Shown here: one piece after another, positions 50,885-59,999 of the stretch
Layout: each line of letters opens with the position of its first letter
Numbering within the stretch: position 1 is the first letter of the stretch
NCBI RefSeq assembly: GCF_004005495.1
Contig: NZ_RZYA01000027.1
Coordinates: forward strand, 58,169-122,168
DNA length: 64,000 nucleotides
Direction: 5' to 3'
DNA from: Streptomyces antnestii
GTDB lineage: Bacteria; Actinomycetota; Actinomycetes; Streptomycetales; Streptomycetaceae
The notes under the pieces: generated by a model
What the model saw: the letters and a program-made list of their open reading frames with translations, nothing else
Told to the model about the DNA's origin: nothing
The model's database searches: none
Translations under genes and position numbers: made by a program

Positions 50885-52978
50885 TCACCCCGACGTGCGC
50901 GGAATCCGCTGCTCCCACGTCCGGTGGAAGACCACCTCGCCCCCGTCCCGGCACACCACCTCGTTGCTGGTGATGAAGTCGGTCGCGTCGCAGGTGATCT
51001 CGGAGCGGGTGGTGACGGTGACGTCCCAGGCCAGTTCCGGCCGGTGGAGCCGGATCGTCCAGTCGGAGCGGGTACGCGCGCTCAGGGGGTCCGCCTCCTG
51101 GATGACGTACGTCTCCACAGCGTCCTCGGTGAATTCGAGGCCGTCCGGGTAGACCCGGGTGCCGCCGTAGCGCGGGTCCACCTCCAGGCGCCATTCGCCC
51201 TTGGCGATGTCGCGGACGCAGAGGCGCTCGGGGCGCTGTTCGTCCAGGGTGACGGGGTGGACGACGCCGAGCGGTGCGGACTGCTCGGGTGCCTCGAACG
51301 TGATGCCGCTGTCCGCTCCGCCCACCCTGACCGGCAGTTCGAGGGCGCTGCCCGCCGGGTCGAGGGTGAAGCCGGCCTCGGAGCCGGGCTGCGGCCAGAT
51401 CCACGGCCAGTAGGCGGAGGACACCGCGAGCCGGATGCGGTGTCCGGGCGGGAACGTGTGGCCGATGCCGTTCAGTTCGAAGGAGACCTCGTCCGTGGTG
51501 CCGGGGGGCCAGTCGACGGACTTGTCGCGGCCCTCGCGGGCGGACAGGTTCAGGACGCCGCGGGTGACGAGCGTCGACGAGCCGTCCGGGGCCACGTCGC
51601 ACACGCGGGCGACGACCTGGCCGCGCGGCACCTCCGAGGTGATCCGCAGCGTCACCCGCGGCCGGCCGAGAACCCGTACCTCCGAGGGCACCTCGAACTC
51701 GAAGCACGCCGACTTCGCGTCCTCGTCCCGCTGGTCCGGCGGCAGGTCGGCGTCGTTCCCGAAGGGGAAGAAGCGGCCCGCGTCCAGGCCCGTCTGCTGG
51801 GGCGACCTCACGATCACGGGCGGGCCCTGAAGGGCGTACGCGAGCGGGGCGATGTTCGGGGACGGCCAGGACGGGTCGCCGACCCAGTGGCCCGACAGCT
51901 GGGGGTAGACGGTGGCGGGCGGGTGCGAGTCGCTGATCCAGGAGCGGAGCTTGGGCTCGGCCATGACGCCATTGTCTTTGCCCTTGAGGTGGTGATCCCA
52001 CCAGCGGAGCGTCTCCTGGAGGAAGCCGATGGCCGGGCCCGGCGGCAGCCCGCGGTCCGGGTACTGGTGCGACCAGGGGCCGATGATCCCGCGCACCTGC
52101 CGGTCGGGCAGGTGCTCGACCAGGCGCAGCACGGTGTCGCGGTACGGGTCGTGCCAGCCGCCCACCGCGAGGACGGCCGCCCGGACGGCCGAGTAGTCCT
52201 CGCAGACGCTGCCGTGCTTCCAGTAGGCGTCGCGGGTCTGGTGGGCGAGCCAGGTGTGGATGAACGGGTCGACCGCCTCCAGGCGCTTGAGCCACATGTC
52301 ACGCCAGCCGTCGCCGACGAACTGCGGGTCCGGCGGCCGGGACACGAAGGCGAGCATGGTCGCCGCCCACGCGTGCATGTCCACCGCGAGGACGGAACCT
52401 CCCATGTAGTGCACGTCGTTGTCATAGCGGTCGTCCGTCGAGCAGACGGTGACGATCGCCTTGAGCGGCTCGGGCGCGAGGGCCGCGATCTGGAGGGAGT
52501 TGAAGCCGCCCCAGGAGATGCCGAACATGCCGACCCTGCCGTTGCACCAGGGCTGTGCGGCGAGCCAGTTGACGACCGCGACGCCGTCGGCGAGTTCCGT
52601 CGAGTCGTACTCGTCGCCGGGCATGCCCTCGGAGTTGCCGTGCCCGCGCACGTCGACGCGCACGGAGGCGTAGCCGTGGCCGGCGTACCAGGGGTGGCGC
52701 TGCCAGTCGCGCGGCGCGGTCCAGTCGCTCAGCCGGTAGGGGAGGTACTCGAGGATCGCGGGCACCGGTTCGTCGGTCACCGGACGCCAGACGCGCGCGA
52801 ACAGCGTGGTGCCGTCCGCGAGGGGTACACGGACGTCTTCGCGGGTCGTCTCGTAGGGGAAGGAGGTCCGGATGGTGAGGGGCGGGGACTTCGACGGTTG
52901 CGGCGTTTTCAGCGGGTTCAACGGGTTCAACGGGTTCGGCGGGTTTGGCGGGTGCGGTGGGTTCAGCGGTTCTGACAT
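50885..52978 (-). CDS. CocE/NonD-type alpha/beta hydrolase (X-Pro dipeptidyl-peptidase-like)
   Basis: A 697-residue hydrolase of the CocE/S15 group. The nucleophile elbow is FGISWGGFNSLQIAALAP; Asp lies in VGGWHDPYRDT and His in IIGPWSHQYPDRG. A C-terminal jelly-roll domain (VSFELNGIGHTFPPGHRIRL) follows. The ATG at 52978 has GAGGT 7 bases upstream. The N-terminus is a Pro-Leu-Asn repeat (PNPPNPLNPLNPLK), encoded by 9-bp tandem repeats, probably disordered. It lies 10 bases after the peptide-transporter gene, suggesting joint uptake and hydrolysis of peptides or esters. Confidence 0.9.
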   Translation of the reverse strand: MSEPLNPPHPPNPPNPLNPLNPLKTPQPSKSPPLTIRTSFPYETTREDVRVPLADGTTLFARVWRPVTDEPVPAILEYLPYRLSDWTAPRDWQRHPWYAGHGYASVRVDVRGHGNSEGMPGDEYDSTELADGVAVVNWLAAQPWCNGRVGMFGISWGGFNSLQIAALAPEPLKAIVTVCSTDDRYDNDVHYMGGSVLAVDMHAWAATMLAFVSRPPDPQFVGDGWRDMWLKRLEAVDPFIHTWLAHQTRDAYWKHGSVCEDYSAVRAAVLAVGGWHDPYRDTVLRLVEHLPDRQVRGIIGPWSHQYPDRGLPPGPAIGFLQETLRWWDHHLKGKDNGVMAEPKLRSWISDSHPPATVYPQLSGHWVGDPSWPSPNIAPLAYALQGPPVIVRSPQQTGLDAGRFFPFGNDADLPPDQRDEDAKSACFEFEVPSEVRVLGRPRVTLRITSEVPRGQVVARVCDVAPDGSSTLVTRGVLNLSAREGRDKSVDWPPGTTDEVSFELNGIGHTFPPGHRIRLAVSSAYWPWIWPQPGSEAGFTLDPAGSALELPVRVGGADSGITFEAPEQSAPLGVVHPVTLDEQRPERLCVRDIAKGEWRLEVDPRYGGTRVYPDGLEFTEDAVETYVIQEADPLSARTRSDWTIRLHRPELAWDVTVTTRSEITCDATDFITSNEVVCRDGGEVVFHRTWEQRIPRTSG
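52895..52968 (-). repeat. In-frame 9-bp repeats at the 5' end of the CocE-type gene
   Basis: GGTTCAACG/GGTTCGGCG-type 9-mers repeat about six times on the plus strand, encoding (Pro-Leu/Pro-Asn)n on the minus strand. Confidence 0.75.
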
Positions 52979-52988
52979 ACGAGTCACC

Positions 52989-54503
52989 TCAGTGAACGGG
53001 GTGCATGGTCCTGCGCAGCCACGGCGCGAGGGCGATCACGGCCAGGCCGGCGACGACGGCGACGGCGCCGTTGACACCGAAGTAGGCGGGGTTGGAGACC
53101 GTGCCGTAGAGCTTCACGGTCTGGGCCTGGATACCGTTGGCGAGGGCGAGCGACAGGAACCACAGGGACATGGTCTGGCTGGCGAAGGCCTTCGGCGCGA
53201 GCTTCGTCGTCGCCGACATGCCGGAGGTCTCCAGAAGGATGTCGCCGAGGCCGAGCAGCAGATACGAGCAGACGATCCACCAGGCGGCCATCCGGTACGT
53301 GTCCCCGCTGTGGCCCGAGGTGGGGATCACCATCAGCAGGAACGACAGGCCGCCCAGGATCACACCGAACGCGATCTTGTTGGAGGCGTGGGGCTGGCGC
53401 GGCCCCATCCGTGCCCACAGTCCGGCCACCACCGGCGCGAGGGCGACCTCGAAGGCGCCGAGGGCGGACGCGTACCAGCCGGCGGGGAAGTGGAAGCCGA
53501 GGATCTCGGTCCTGGCGTTCGTCGAGGCCAGCAGGATCATCGTCGAGTACGCCTGGAACAGAATGAAGTTGAAGACCACCGACGCCAGGAAGAGGACGAC
53601 GTAGGGCCGCAGCCGGCCCCGTTCCTCCGCGGTCACGCGCGGGCTGCGGAACATCACCACGAAGTACACGACGGGCGCGATCACGGAGACGACGGTGAGG
53701 ACGTCGACGAAGCGGCCCATCGTCAGCCAGCCGGCCGACGCGAGGGCCACGGCGAGTACGGCGGCAAGGAGCGCGCCGGCGATCATCAGCCGGACGGCGC
53801 GCCGCATCCCTTCGGGCGGCAGCGCGCACTCGGCGGCGTGCTTGCGCCCGGCCAGGTGACGCCGCCCGGCGACGTACTGGACAAGACCGAGCGTCATGCC
53901 GATCGCGGCGGCCGAGAAGCCCCAGTGCCAGCCCTTGTGGTCGCCGAGCCAGCCCGTGATCAGCGGGCCCGCGAAGGCGCCGATGTTGATGCCCATGTAG
54001 TACAGCGCGAAGCCGGCGTCGCGGCGCTCGTCGTCGGTGCGGTAGAGCTTGCCGACCATGGTGGCGACATTGGGTTTGACCAGGCCCGTTCCGGCGCTGA
54101 TCAGGCCGAGGCCGACCCAGGTCATGCCCGCCGTCGGCACCGCCATGGCGTAGTGGCCGCAGGCGATCAGGATGCCGCCGTACAGGACTGCCCGGTACGA
54201 GCCGAGGATCCGGTCGGCGAGCCAGCCGCCGCCCACCGAGACCAGGTAGACCAGCGTTCCGTAGGCCGCCGATACGGACGCCGCCGTCCCCGCGGACATG
54301 CCCAGGCCACCGTGTGCCACCGTGTCCGCGAAGTAGAGGACGAGGATGGCCTGCATGCCGAGGAACGAGAAGCGCTCCCAGACCTCCAGGCCCGACAGGG
54401 TGAGCAGGCCGCGCGGCTGGCCGAGGAACGCGTGGTCGTCACCCGGCGGCGGCCGCCCCGTCTCAGGATCGTTCGGCTCGGCCTCGGAACTGGTGCGGGA
54501 CAA
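52989..54503 (-). CDS. POT-family proton-dependent oligopeptide transporter
   Basis: About 504 residues, 12-14 helices. PTR2 family signatures: SGLEVWERFSFLGMQAILVL (ExxER-like in helix 1) and GTGLVKPNVATMVGKLY, then FALYYMGINIGAFAGPLI (the PTR2 FYxxINxG motif). The start is uncertain: the frame remains open upstream, with a TTG at 54503 close to the usual N-terminus of the family and a GTG at 54602 that would add 33 residues. It heads a likely operon with the CocE-type hydrolase and is divergent from the polyprenyl synthase gene. Confidence 0.88.
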   Translation of the reverse strand: MSRTSSEAEPNDPETGRPPPGDDHAFLGQPRGLLTLSGLEVWERFSFLGMQAILVLYFADTVAHGGLGMSAGTAASVSAAYGTLVYLVSVGGGWLADRILGSYRAVLYGGILIACGHYAMAVPTAGMTWVGLGLISAGTGLVKPNVATMVGKLYRTDDERRDAGFALYYMGINIGAFAGPLITGWLGDHKGWHWGFSAAAIGMTLGLVQYVAGRRHLAGRKHAAECALPPEGMRRAVRLMIAGALLAAVLAVALASAGWLTMGRFVDVLTVVSVIAPVVYFVVMFRSPRVTAEERGRLRPYVVLFLASVVFNFILFQAYSTMILLASTNARTEILGFHFPAGWYASALGAFEVALAPVVAGLWARMGPRQPHASNKIAFGVILGGLSFLLMVIPTSGHSGDTYRMAAWWIVCSYLLLGLGDILLETSGMSATTKLAPKAFASQTMSLWFLSLALANGIQAQTVKLYGTVSNPAYFGVNGAVAVVAGLAVIALAPWLRRTMHPVH

Positions 54504-54727
54504 AGGGGTTACCCCCGGTCTACTCGGTCCTATGAGCTGATCAAGAACATACCGGGGGTGTTCGTGGGCCGCTCGGTCTCGTCCGTGCGGGCAGGCCCCC
54601 ACTGTGATCGAAACGCGACCGGATACGCTGACTTGAGTGATGGCAGCGACACATCGACGAACCGTGTCATCGAGCAAATGATCGACCGAGTTCACCATGT
54701 GATCGTCAGCAGACAGGAGAACCTCTC

Positions 54728-55738
54728 GTGACCGTCGTCGGGACTTTCGGTCTTAGCGTGCGGGACCAGGCTCTCGAAGCCGATGTCCAGGCCGGATTGG
54801 CGGCTGTCGAGGAGGGCCTGCTCGAGGCGACGAAGAGCGAGGTCCCCTTCATCACGGAGGCCGCGCAGCACCTCGTGCGCGCGGGCGGCAAACGCTTCAG
54901 GCCGCTGCTCGTGATGCTCGCCGCCCAGTTCGGCGACCCGTACGCGCCCGGTGTCGTGCCCTCCGCCGTCGTCGTCGAGCTGACGCATCTCGCGACGCTC
55001 TACCACGACGACGTGATGGACGAGGCGGACGTGCGCCGCGGCGTGGAGAGCGCCAACACCCGCTGGGGCAACTCGGTCGCCGTCCTGACCGGCGACTTCC
55101 TCTTCTCGCGCGCCTCCCACATGCTGGCCGACCTCGGGCCCGAGGCCGTCCGCATCCAGGCGGAGGCCTTCGAGCGCCTCGTCACCGGCCAGATCCTGGA
55201 GACGGCCGGACCGCGCGACGGCCGCGACCCGGTCGACCACTACCTCGACGTCCTCAGCGGCAAGACCGGCTCGCTGATCGCCGTGGCCGTGCGGTTCGGC
55301 GCGATGATGTCGGGCGCCGACGAGCACGTCGTGGAGATCCTCGCCCAGTACGGCGAGCGGCTCGGCGTCGCCTTCCAGCTCGCCGACGACGTCCTGGACA
55401 TCGCCTCCGACTCGCACGAGTCCGGCAAGACCCCCGGCACCGACCTGCGCGAGGGCATCCCCACGCTGCCCGTGCTGCGGCTGCGCGAGCGCGCCGAGCA
55501 GCTCGGGCTGCCCGAGGACCGCGCTCTGGTCGAGCTCCTCGACTCCGACCTGACGGACGACGCGCGACACGCCGAGGCGCTGGCCAGGCTGCGGGTCCAC
55601 CCGGCCCTGGAGCAGGCCCGCAGGGACACCGTGCGGTACACGGAGGAGGCACGGGCGACCCTCGCGCCGCTGCCCGAGTGCGACGCGAAGGCGTCCCTGC
55701 TCGAGCTGTGCGACGCGGTGGTGCACCGGGCCGGCTGA
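54728..55738 (+). CDS. Long-chain polyprenyl diphosphate synthase
   Basis: A 336-residue trans-isoprenyl synthase. The first Asp-rich motif is YHDDVMDEADVRRG (Asp94, Asp95, Asp98), the second FQLADDVLDIASD, and GGKRFRPLL is the IPP-binding segment. Small Ala/Thr residues before the first motif (THLATLY) fit a long-chain enzyme of heptaprenyl type or longer, so it probably makes the menaquinone side chain used by MqnP. GTG 54728 follows AGGAG by 8 bases. Its last codons (VVHRAG and stop) are copied in a 30-bp repeat. Confidence 0.93.
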   Translation: MTVVGTFGLSVRDQALEADVQAGLAAVEEGLLEATKSEVPFITEAAQHLVRAGGKRFRPLLVMLAAQFGDPYAPGVVPSAVVVELTHLATLYHDDVMDEADVRRGVESANTRWGNSVAVLTGDFLFSRASHMLADLGPEAVRIQAEAFERLVTGQILETAGPRDGRDPVDHYLDVLSGKTGSLIAVAVRFGAMMSGADEHVVEILAQYGERLGVAFQLADDVLDIASDSHESGKTPGTDLREGIPTLPVLRLRERAEQLGLPEDRALVELLDSDLTDDARHAEALARLRVHPALEQARRDTVRYTEEARATLAPLPECDAKASLLELCDAVVHRAG

Positions 55739-55836
55739 CGCCGACGTGGTGGTGCACCGGGCCGGCTGACGCCGCGGGGTGGTGCACCGGGCCGGCTGAC
55801 GCCGCGGGGTGGTGCACCGGGCCGGCTGACGCCGCG
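55717..55836 (+). repeat. 30-bp tandem repeat copying the polyprenyl synthase stop region
   Basis: GGTGCACCGGGCCGGCTGAC starts at 55720, 55751, 55781 and 55811 (spacing 31, 30, 30). The first copy is the end of the coding region including TGA; each later copy carries the same TGA. Confidence 0.93.
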
Positions 55837-55862
55837 CGCGTGGGTGGGTCAGCGGGGGCGGG

Positions 55863-56408
55863 TCAGTAGCCGCTGCCGGAGCCGCTCGAACCGCCGTTGG
55901 TGCTCATGGCCTTCGCTCCGGTGGGTGTGGCCGCGAACCAGGTGCCGAGGACGCCCTGCCCGTACGCCTCCTTCGGCTGGTCGTCCTTGGAGTAGCGGTA
56001 GAGCGGCCACCCTGCGAGGGTGATCTGCGTGGTGCCGTCCGAGCGCTTCACCGTCGACACCAGCTTCTTGTCGATTCCCTTGACCGTGATGCTCTTGGCG
56101 TCGGTGGCCGTGGCGGCCGGCCACAGCGTGGCGCAGCTGCCGTAACAGGTCACCTTGGTGGGCTTGGCCGAGTCCTGGTCGAAGCGGTACAGGACGAAGC
56201 CCTTGCTGTCGGTGACGACCGTGCCGACCTTGTCGACCTTGGCGGCGGTCAGGGTCGCGGAGCTCGTGGTGGGGGCACTGCTCTTGGCCGTCCCGCTGCT
56301 CTTGCTCCCGCCGCCGCTGCCGCCGCATCCGCTGAGCGCGAGCGCGAAGACCGCGGCGCCCACGGCGGCGTAACCGGCGATGCGGGTGTTCCTCGTGGTG
56401 GCGAGCAT
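55863..56408 (-). CDS. Lipoprotein with secreted Y-X4-D repeats (COG4315/PF03640 type)
   Basis: A 181-residue lipoprotein: signal peptide to residue 27 with the lipobox LALSGC, a Gly/Ser/Lys linker, then repeats of the secreted Y-X4-D family: GTVVTDSKGFVLYRFDQDSA with CYGSCATLWPAA, and a second LAGWPLYRYSKDDQPKEAYG with GVLGTWFAATP. Function of the family is unknown; electron transfer or binding has been suggested. The ATG at 56408 has AGGGG 6 bases upstream. It is divergent from the LolA/MucB-like gene. Confidence 0.92.
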   Translation of the reverse strand: MLATTRNTRIAGYAAVGAAVFALALSGCGGSGGGSKSSGTAKSSAPTTSSATLTAAKVDKVGTVVTDSKGFVLYRFDQDSAKPTKVTCYGSCATLWPAATATDAKSITVKGIDKKLVSTVKRSDGTTQITLAGWPLYRYSKDDQPKEAYGQGVLGTWFAATPTGAKAMSTNGGSSGSGSGY

Positions 56409-56686
56409 GGCAACCCCTTTGCCGATGCGGAATGTCTGCCACCCAGGAGTACGGATCCGCGCCGGGTTCTGCTCACGTCCTCTCACGCGGACCGGGGCCT
56501 TCCCCTACGGGAGTGTCATACCGCGGGAGTACGCGGAGTTGAGCCTCGGGTCTGACGCTTCCGGCCCGCGGATTTGGTCAGATTGGTAGCACCACTCCCG
56601 ACCAATTCGGGTGAGAATGGCGGCTTGGGGTGGGCAGACGAGCAAGGACGGTAGGCCGCCGCCCAACACGGAGGTAGGGCAACAAC
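56409..56686. promoter_or_regulatory. Divergent spacer between lipoprotein and LolA-like genes
   Basis: 278 bases without a gene. GCGGGAGTACGCGGAGT and ATTTGGTCAGATTGG near 56523 and 56571 are the only AT-richer or repetitive parts; no promoter pair is convincing. Confidence 0.3.
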
Positions 56687-58000
56687 ATGGCACCGTACGA
56701 ATCCGAAACCGCCGGTCGTCGCAAGGCGACCCGCTACGTGGTCCCGGTCGCGGTGGTGGGGGTGGCCGCGGCGACGATCGGACTCGTCCCCGCGCTGGCC
56801 GACTCCGGCAATCCCGATCTGCCGAAGCTCAGCGCACAGCAGCTCATCGAGAAGATCGCCAAGTCGGACGTCCAGCAGATGTCCGGCACGGTGAAGATCT
56901 CCACGGATCTCGGCCTGCCGTCCCTGGGCGGCGCCGCGGGCGCTTTCACGCCGGGTGGCGGCGGTCCTTCGGGGAGCGCGGACGGCAAGGGCGGCTCCTC
57001 GGCCGACCCGCAGTCCAAGCTGATGGAGCTGGCCTCCGGCACGCACACGCTGCGCGTCGCGACGGACGGCCCCGACCGGCAGAAGCTGTCCGTCCTGGAC
57101 AGCGCCGCCGAGTACAGCGTGATCCACAACGGCGACGAGGTCTGGGCCTACGACAGCGCGTCGAACGAGGCGTACCACGCCAAGAACGCCAAGGACGCCG
57201 GGGCCGCCCGTGACCGGGCCGAGAAGCAGGGCAGGGACAAGCGCGAGACGCGGGACGGTGTCCCGGCCACGCCCAAGCAGCTCGCCGACGAGGTCCTGAA
57301 GGCGTCCGGCAAGACCACGTCGATCTCGGTCGAGGGCACCGCGCAGGTCGCGGGGCGTGACGCGTACAAGCTGCTCGTGAAGCCGAAGCAGGCCGGTTCG
57401 ACGGTCGGCGGGATCACCATCTCGGTGGACGCGAAGACCGGTCTGCCGCTGAAGTTCACGCTGGCGCCGGCGGGCGGCGGCAAGGCGGTCGTGGACGCGG
57501 GCTTCACCACGGTGGACTTCTCCAAGCCGGCCGCGTCGACGTTCGACTTCACCCCGCCGAAGGGCGCCAAGGTCACCGAGGGCGACGACCACAAGGCGCC
57601 CGGCATGTCGCACGACAAGTCCCACGCGCCGAAGGACCTGCCGAAGGGCATGCGCAAGGACATGCCGAAGGACATGCCCAAGGAGCTGCGGGCCGGTCAG
57701 GGCGGCGGCGGTCTGAACGACCTGAAGGTCCTCGGTGAGGGCTGGACGTCCGTCGCCGAGCTGAAGCTGCCCGGCGGACACGGGCTGCCGACGGGCGGTT
57801 CGGGCTCCGGCTCCGGCGATGTCCCGCCGGAAGCGCAGAAGTTCATGAACGCCCTGGGTGACCACGTGAAGGGCAAGTTCGGCTCCGGCACGGTCTTTTC
57901 GACCCGCCTGGTCAACGCGCTGGTCACGGACGACGGCAAGGTCTACGTGGGCGCGGTCACCAAGGACGCGCTCGTGAAGGCGGCGAACGCGGCGCACTAG
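56687..58000 (+). CDS. Secreted LolA/MucB(RseB)-like protein
   Basis: A 437-residue exported protein. A Tat/Sec-like N-terminus (GRRKATRYVVPVAVVGVAAATIGLVPALA) precedes a LolA/LppX/RseB-type beta fold: LIEKIAKSDVQQMSGTVKIS and VIHNGDEVWAYDSASNEAYH. TSISVEGTAQVAGRDAYKLL and GLPLKFTL follow. An acidic and basic low-complexity segment rich in Met, Pro, Lys (KDLPKGMRKDMPKDMPKELR) separates a C-terminal domain ending TKDALVKAANAA. It could carry lipids or sense envelope stress. It precedes an ABC exporter, but a strong terminator lies between. Its stop is repeated in an 18-bp array. Confidence 0.82.
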   Translation: MAPYESETAGRRKATRYVVPVAVVGVAAATIGLVPALADSGNPDLPKLSAQQLIEKIAKSDVQQMSGTVKISTDLGLPSLGGAAGAFTPGGGGPSGSADGKGGSSADPQSKLMELASGTHTLRVATDGPDRQKLSVLDSAAEYSVIHNGDEVWAYDSASNEAYHAKNAKDAGAARDRAEKQGRDKRETRDGVPATPKQLADEVLKASGKTTSISVEGTAQVAGRDAYKLLVKPKQAGSTVGGITISVDAKTGLPLKFTLAPAGGGKAVVDAGFTTVDFSKPAASTFDFTPPKGAKVTEGDDHKAPGMSHDKSHAPKDLPKGMRKDMPKDMPKELRAGQGGGGLNDLKVLGEGWTSVAELKLPGGHGLPTGGSGSGSGDVPPEAQKFMNALGDHVKGKFGSGTVFSTRLVNALVTDDGKVYVGAVTKDALVKAANAAH

Positions 58001-58066
58001 CCGTACCGCGGCGCATCAGCCATACGCGGCGCACTAGTTACACACGGCGCACCAGCCGTACGCGGC
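57991..58066 (+). repeat. 18-bp tandem repeat copying the LolA-like stop region
   Basis: GGCGCA begins at 57991, 58010, 58028 and 58046, with a partial fifth at 58064: spacing 19, 18, 18, 18. Units end CACTAG, CATCAG, CACTAG, CACCAG, so the stop codon TAG is preserved in two of four. Confidence 0.9.
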
Positions 58067-58081
58067 AGGAGAGTTGGCAGG

Positions 58082-58118
58082 GGGAGTGGAGGTGCCGGGT
58101 CCCGGCGCCTCCACTCCC
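58082..58118 (+). terminator. Strong hairpin terminator after LolA-like gene
   Basis: GGGAGTGGAGG (58082-58092) and CCTCCACTCCC (58108-58118) with inner GCCGGG/CCCGGC form an almost perfect 18-bp stem. Confidence 0.85.
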
Positions 58119-58144
58119 GTACTCCGCACGACTTCGGGAGCGAC

Positions 58145-59101
58145 ATGGCGGCGAGCACAGCCGGGGAGTCCGTGATCGAGACACGGGCCCTCACCAAGCG
58201 CTACGGCGGCGGCCAGTTGGCGGTCGACGGCCTCGACCTCACCGTCCCCGCCGGCAGCGTCTTCGGCTTCCTCGGGCCGAACGGCTCGGGCAAGACGACC
58301 ACCATCCGCATGCTGATGGGCCTGATCGCGCCGACGTCCGGCGCGGCCCGCGTCCTCGGCGAGCCCATGCCCCGCGCCACCCGCACGGTCCTCCCGCACG
58401 TCGGCGCGCTCATCGAGGGCCCGGCTCTGTACGGGTATCTGTCCGGCCGGGACAACCTGATCCGGTACGACTCCGCCGACCCGGCCGCCGACCCGCGCAC
58501 CCGGCGCGCACGCGTCGCCACCGCCCTGGACCGGGTGGGCCTGACGGCCGCCGCGGGCAAGAAGGCGAAGGCGTACTCGCTCGGTATGAAGCAGCGGCTC
58601 GGGCTCGCGGCCGCGCTGCTCCAGCCCCGCAGGCTCCTCGTGCTCGACGAGCCGACGAACGGGCTCGACCCGCAGGGCATGCGCGAGATCCGCTCGCTGG
58701 TGCGGGAGCTGGCGTCGGACGGCACGACCGTCTTCCTCTCCTCGCACCTCCTCGACGAGATCGAGCAGGTCTGCACGCACGCGGCCGTGATGGCGCGCGG
58801 CCGGCTCCTCACACAGGGCCCGGTCGCCGAGCTCGCGGCGGGCGCCCGCGGCCGGCTCGTCGTCACGACACCCGACCCGGGGGACGCGGCGCGGGTCCTC
58901 AAGGAGCGGGGCGTCGCGGATCTGACGGTGACGGACGACGGGGTGACGGGCGAGCCGCCCGCGCCCGGCACGGACCTCGCCGATCTGAACGCGGCGCTGG
59001 TCGCAGCGGGCGTCCGCGTCCGCGGCTTCGGAGTCGAACGGGCCTCGCTGGAGGACGCGTTCGTGGCGCTGACAGGAGAGGGATTCGATGTCGCAGGCTG
59101 A
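58145..59101 (+). CDS. ABC transporter ATP-binding protein (drug/antibiotic exporter type)
   Basis: A 318-residue ATPase. Walker A is GPNGSGKTTTIRMLMG, the signature YSLGMKQRLGLAAALL, Walker B LLVLDEPTNGLDPQG, and the switch His LSSHLLDE. The C-terminal extension of about 90 residues (LVVTTPDPGDAARVLKERGV) is usual in CcmA/DrrA-type exporters. The ATG has GGGAG upstream. It overlaps the permease gene by 14 bases, so the two form one exporter. Substrate unknown. Confidence 0.94.
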   Translation: MAASTAGESVIETRALTKRYGGGQLAVDGLDLTVPAGSVFGFLGPNGSGKTTTIRMLMGLIAPTSGAARVLGEPMPRATRTVLPHVGALIEGPALYGYLSGRDNLIRYDSADPAADPRTRRARVATALDRVGLTAAAGKKAKAYSLGMKQRLGLAAALLQPRRLLVLDEPTNGLDPQGMREIRSLVRELASDGTTVFLSSHLLDEIEQVCTHAAVMARGRLLTQGPVAELAAGARGRLVVTTPDPGDAARVLKERGVADLTVTDDGVTGEPPAPGTDLADLNAALVAAGVRVRGFGVERASLEDAFVALTGEGFDVAG

Positions 59102-59987
59102 GGCGGCCCCCGTGGGCGCGGTCACCGTGGACTCCGTGCCCGTACGCAAAAGGATCTGGACGCTCGGCCTCTTCCGCAGCGAGCTGGTCACGACGTTCCG
59201 CCGCTGGCGCACGCTCGCGCTGCTCGCCGTCCTGGCCGGGGTGCCGATCCTGGTCGGGATCGCCGTGAAGATCGAGACGAGTGGCGACTCGCCGGCCGCG
59301 GGCGGCGGCGGGGGAGGCCCCGCATTCATCGCGCAGATCACGAACAACGGCCTGTTCCTGGTCTTCACGGCGCTCGCCGCGACGCTGCCGTTCTTCCTGC
59401 CGATGGCGGTCGGGGTGGTCGCGGGCGACGCGATCGCCGGCGAGGCGAGCGCGGGGACGCTGCGCTATCTGCTGGTCGCCCCCGCGGGCCGCACCCGCCT
59501 GCTGCTCACCAAGTACGCGGCCACGATGACGTTCTGCCTGGTCGCGACGCTGGTCGTGGCGGCGACCGCGCTCGCCACGGGCGCCCTGCTCTTCCCGCTC
59601 GGCGACGTCGTCACGATCTCCGGCACCCGCATCGGCTTCGGCGAGGGTCTCGTACGGGCCCTGCTGATCGCCCTCGTGGTGGCCGCGTCACTCGTGGGCA
59701 TCGCCGCGCTCGGCCTGTTCGTCTCGACGCTCACCAACAGCGGGATCGCGGCGATGGCGACGACGGTGGGCCTGCTCATCACCGTCCAGATCCTCGACCA
59801 GATCCCCCAGCTGCACGCGATCCAGCCGTATCTGTTCTCGCACCGCTGGCTGTCCTTCGCCGATCTGATGCGCGAGCCGGTCTACTGGGACGACCTGGTC
59901 AAGAACCTGGGCCTGCAGGGCCTTTACGCCGCCGTGTTCGGCTCGGCGGCGTGGGCGCGCTTCACGGCGAAGGACATCACGGCGTAG
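59088..59987 (+). CDS. ABC exporter permease (ABC-2 type)
   Basis: A 299-residue membrane protein with six helices: one near residues 45-65, a cluster GLFLVFTALAATLPFFLPMAVGVVAGDAIAGEAS, and three more before a final C-terminal helix. The sequence AGEASAGTLRYLLVAPAGR is the usual ABC-2 coupling-helix region. It overlaps the ATPase gene. Convergent with the FMN reductase gene. Confidence 0.92.
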   Translation: MSQAEAAPVGAVTVDSVPVRKRIWTLGLFRSELVTTFRRWRTLALLAVLAGVPILVGIAVKIETSGDSPAAGGGGGGPAFIAQITNNGLFLVFTALAATLPFFLPMAVGVVAGDAIAGEASAGTLRYLLVAPAGRTRLLLTKYAATMTFCLVATLVVAATALATGALLFPLGDVVTISGTRIGFGEGLVRALLIALVVAASLVGIAALGLFVSTLTNSGIAAMATTVGLLITVQILDQIPQLHAIQPYLFSHRWLSFADLMREPVYWDDLVKNLGLQGLYAAVFGSAAWARFTAKDITA

Positions 59988-59999
59988 CCAACTGCCCCG

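Noticed and set aside
54504..54698. N-terminal extension of the peptide transporter up to 54698
   Set aside because: It overlaps the promoter of the divergent polyprenyl synthase and has no similarity to POT transporters.
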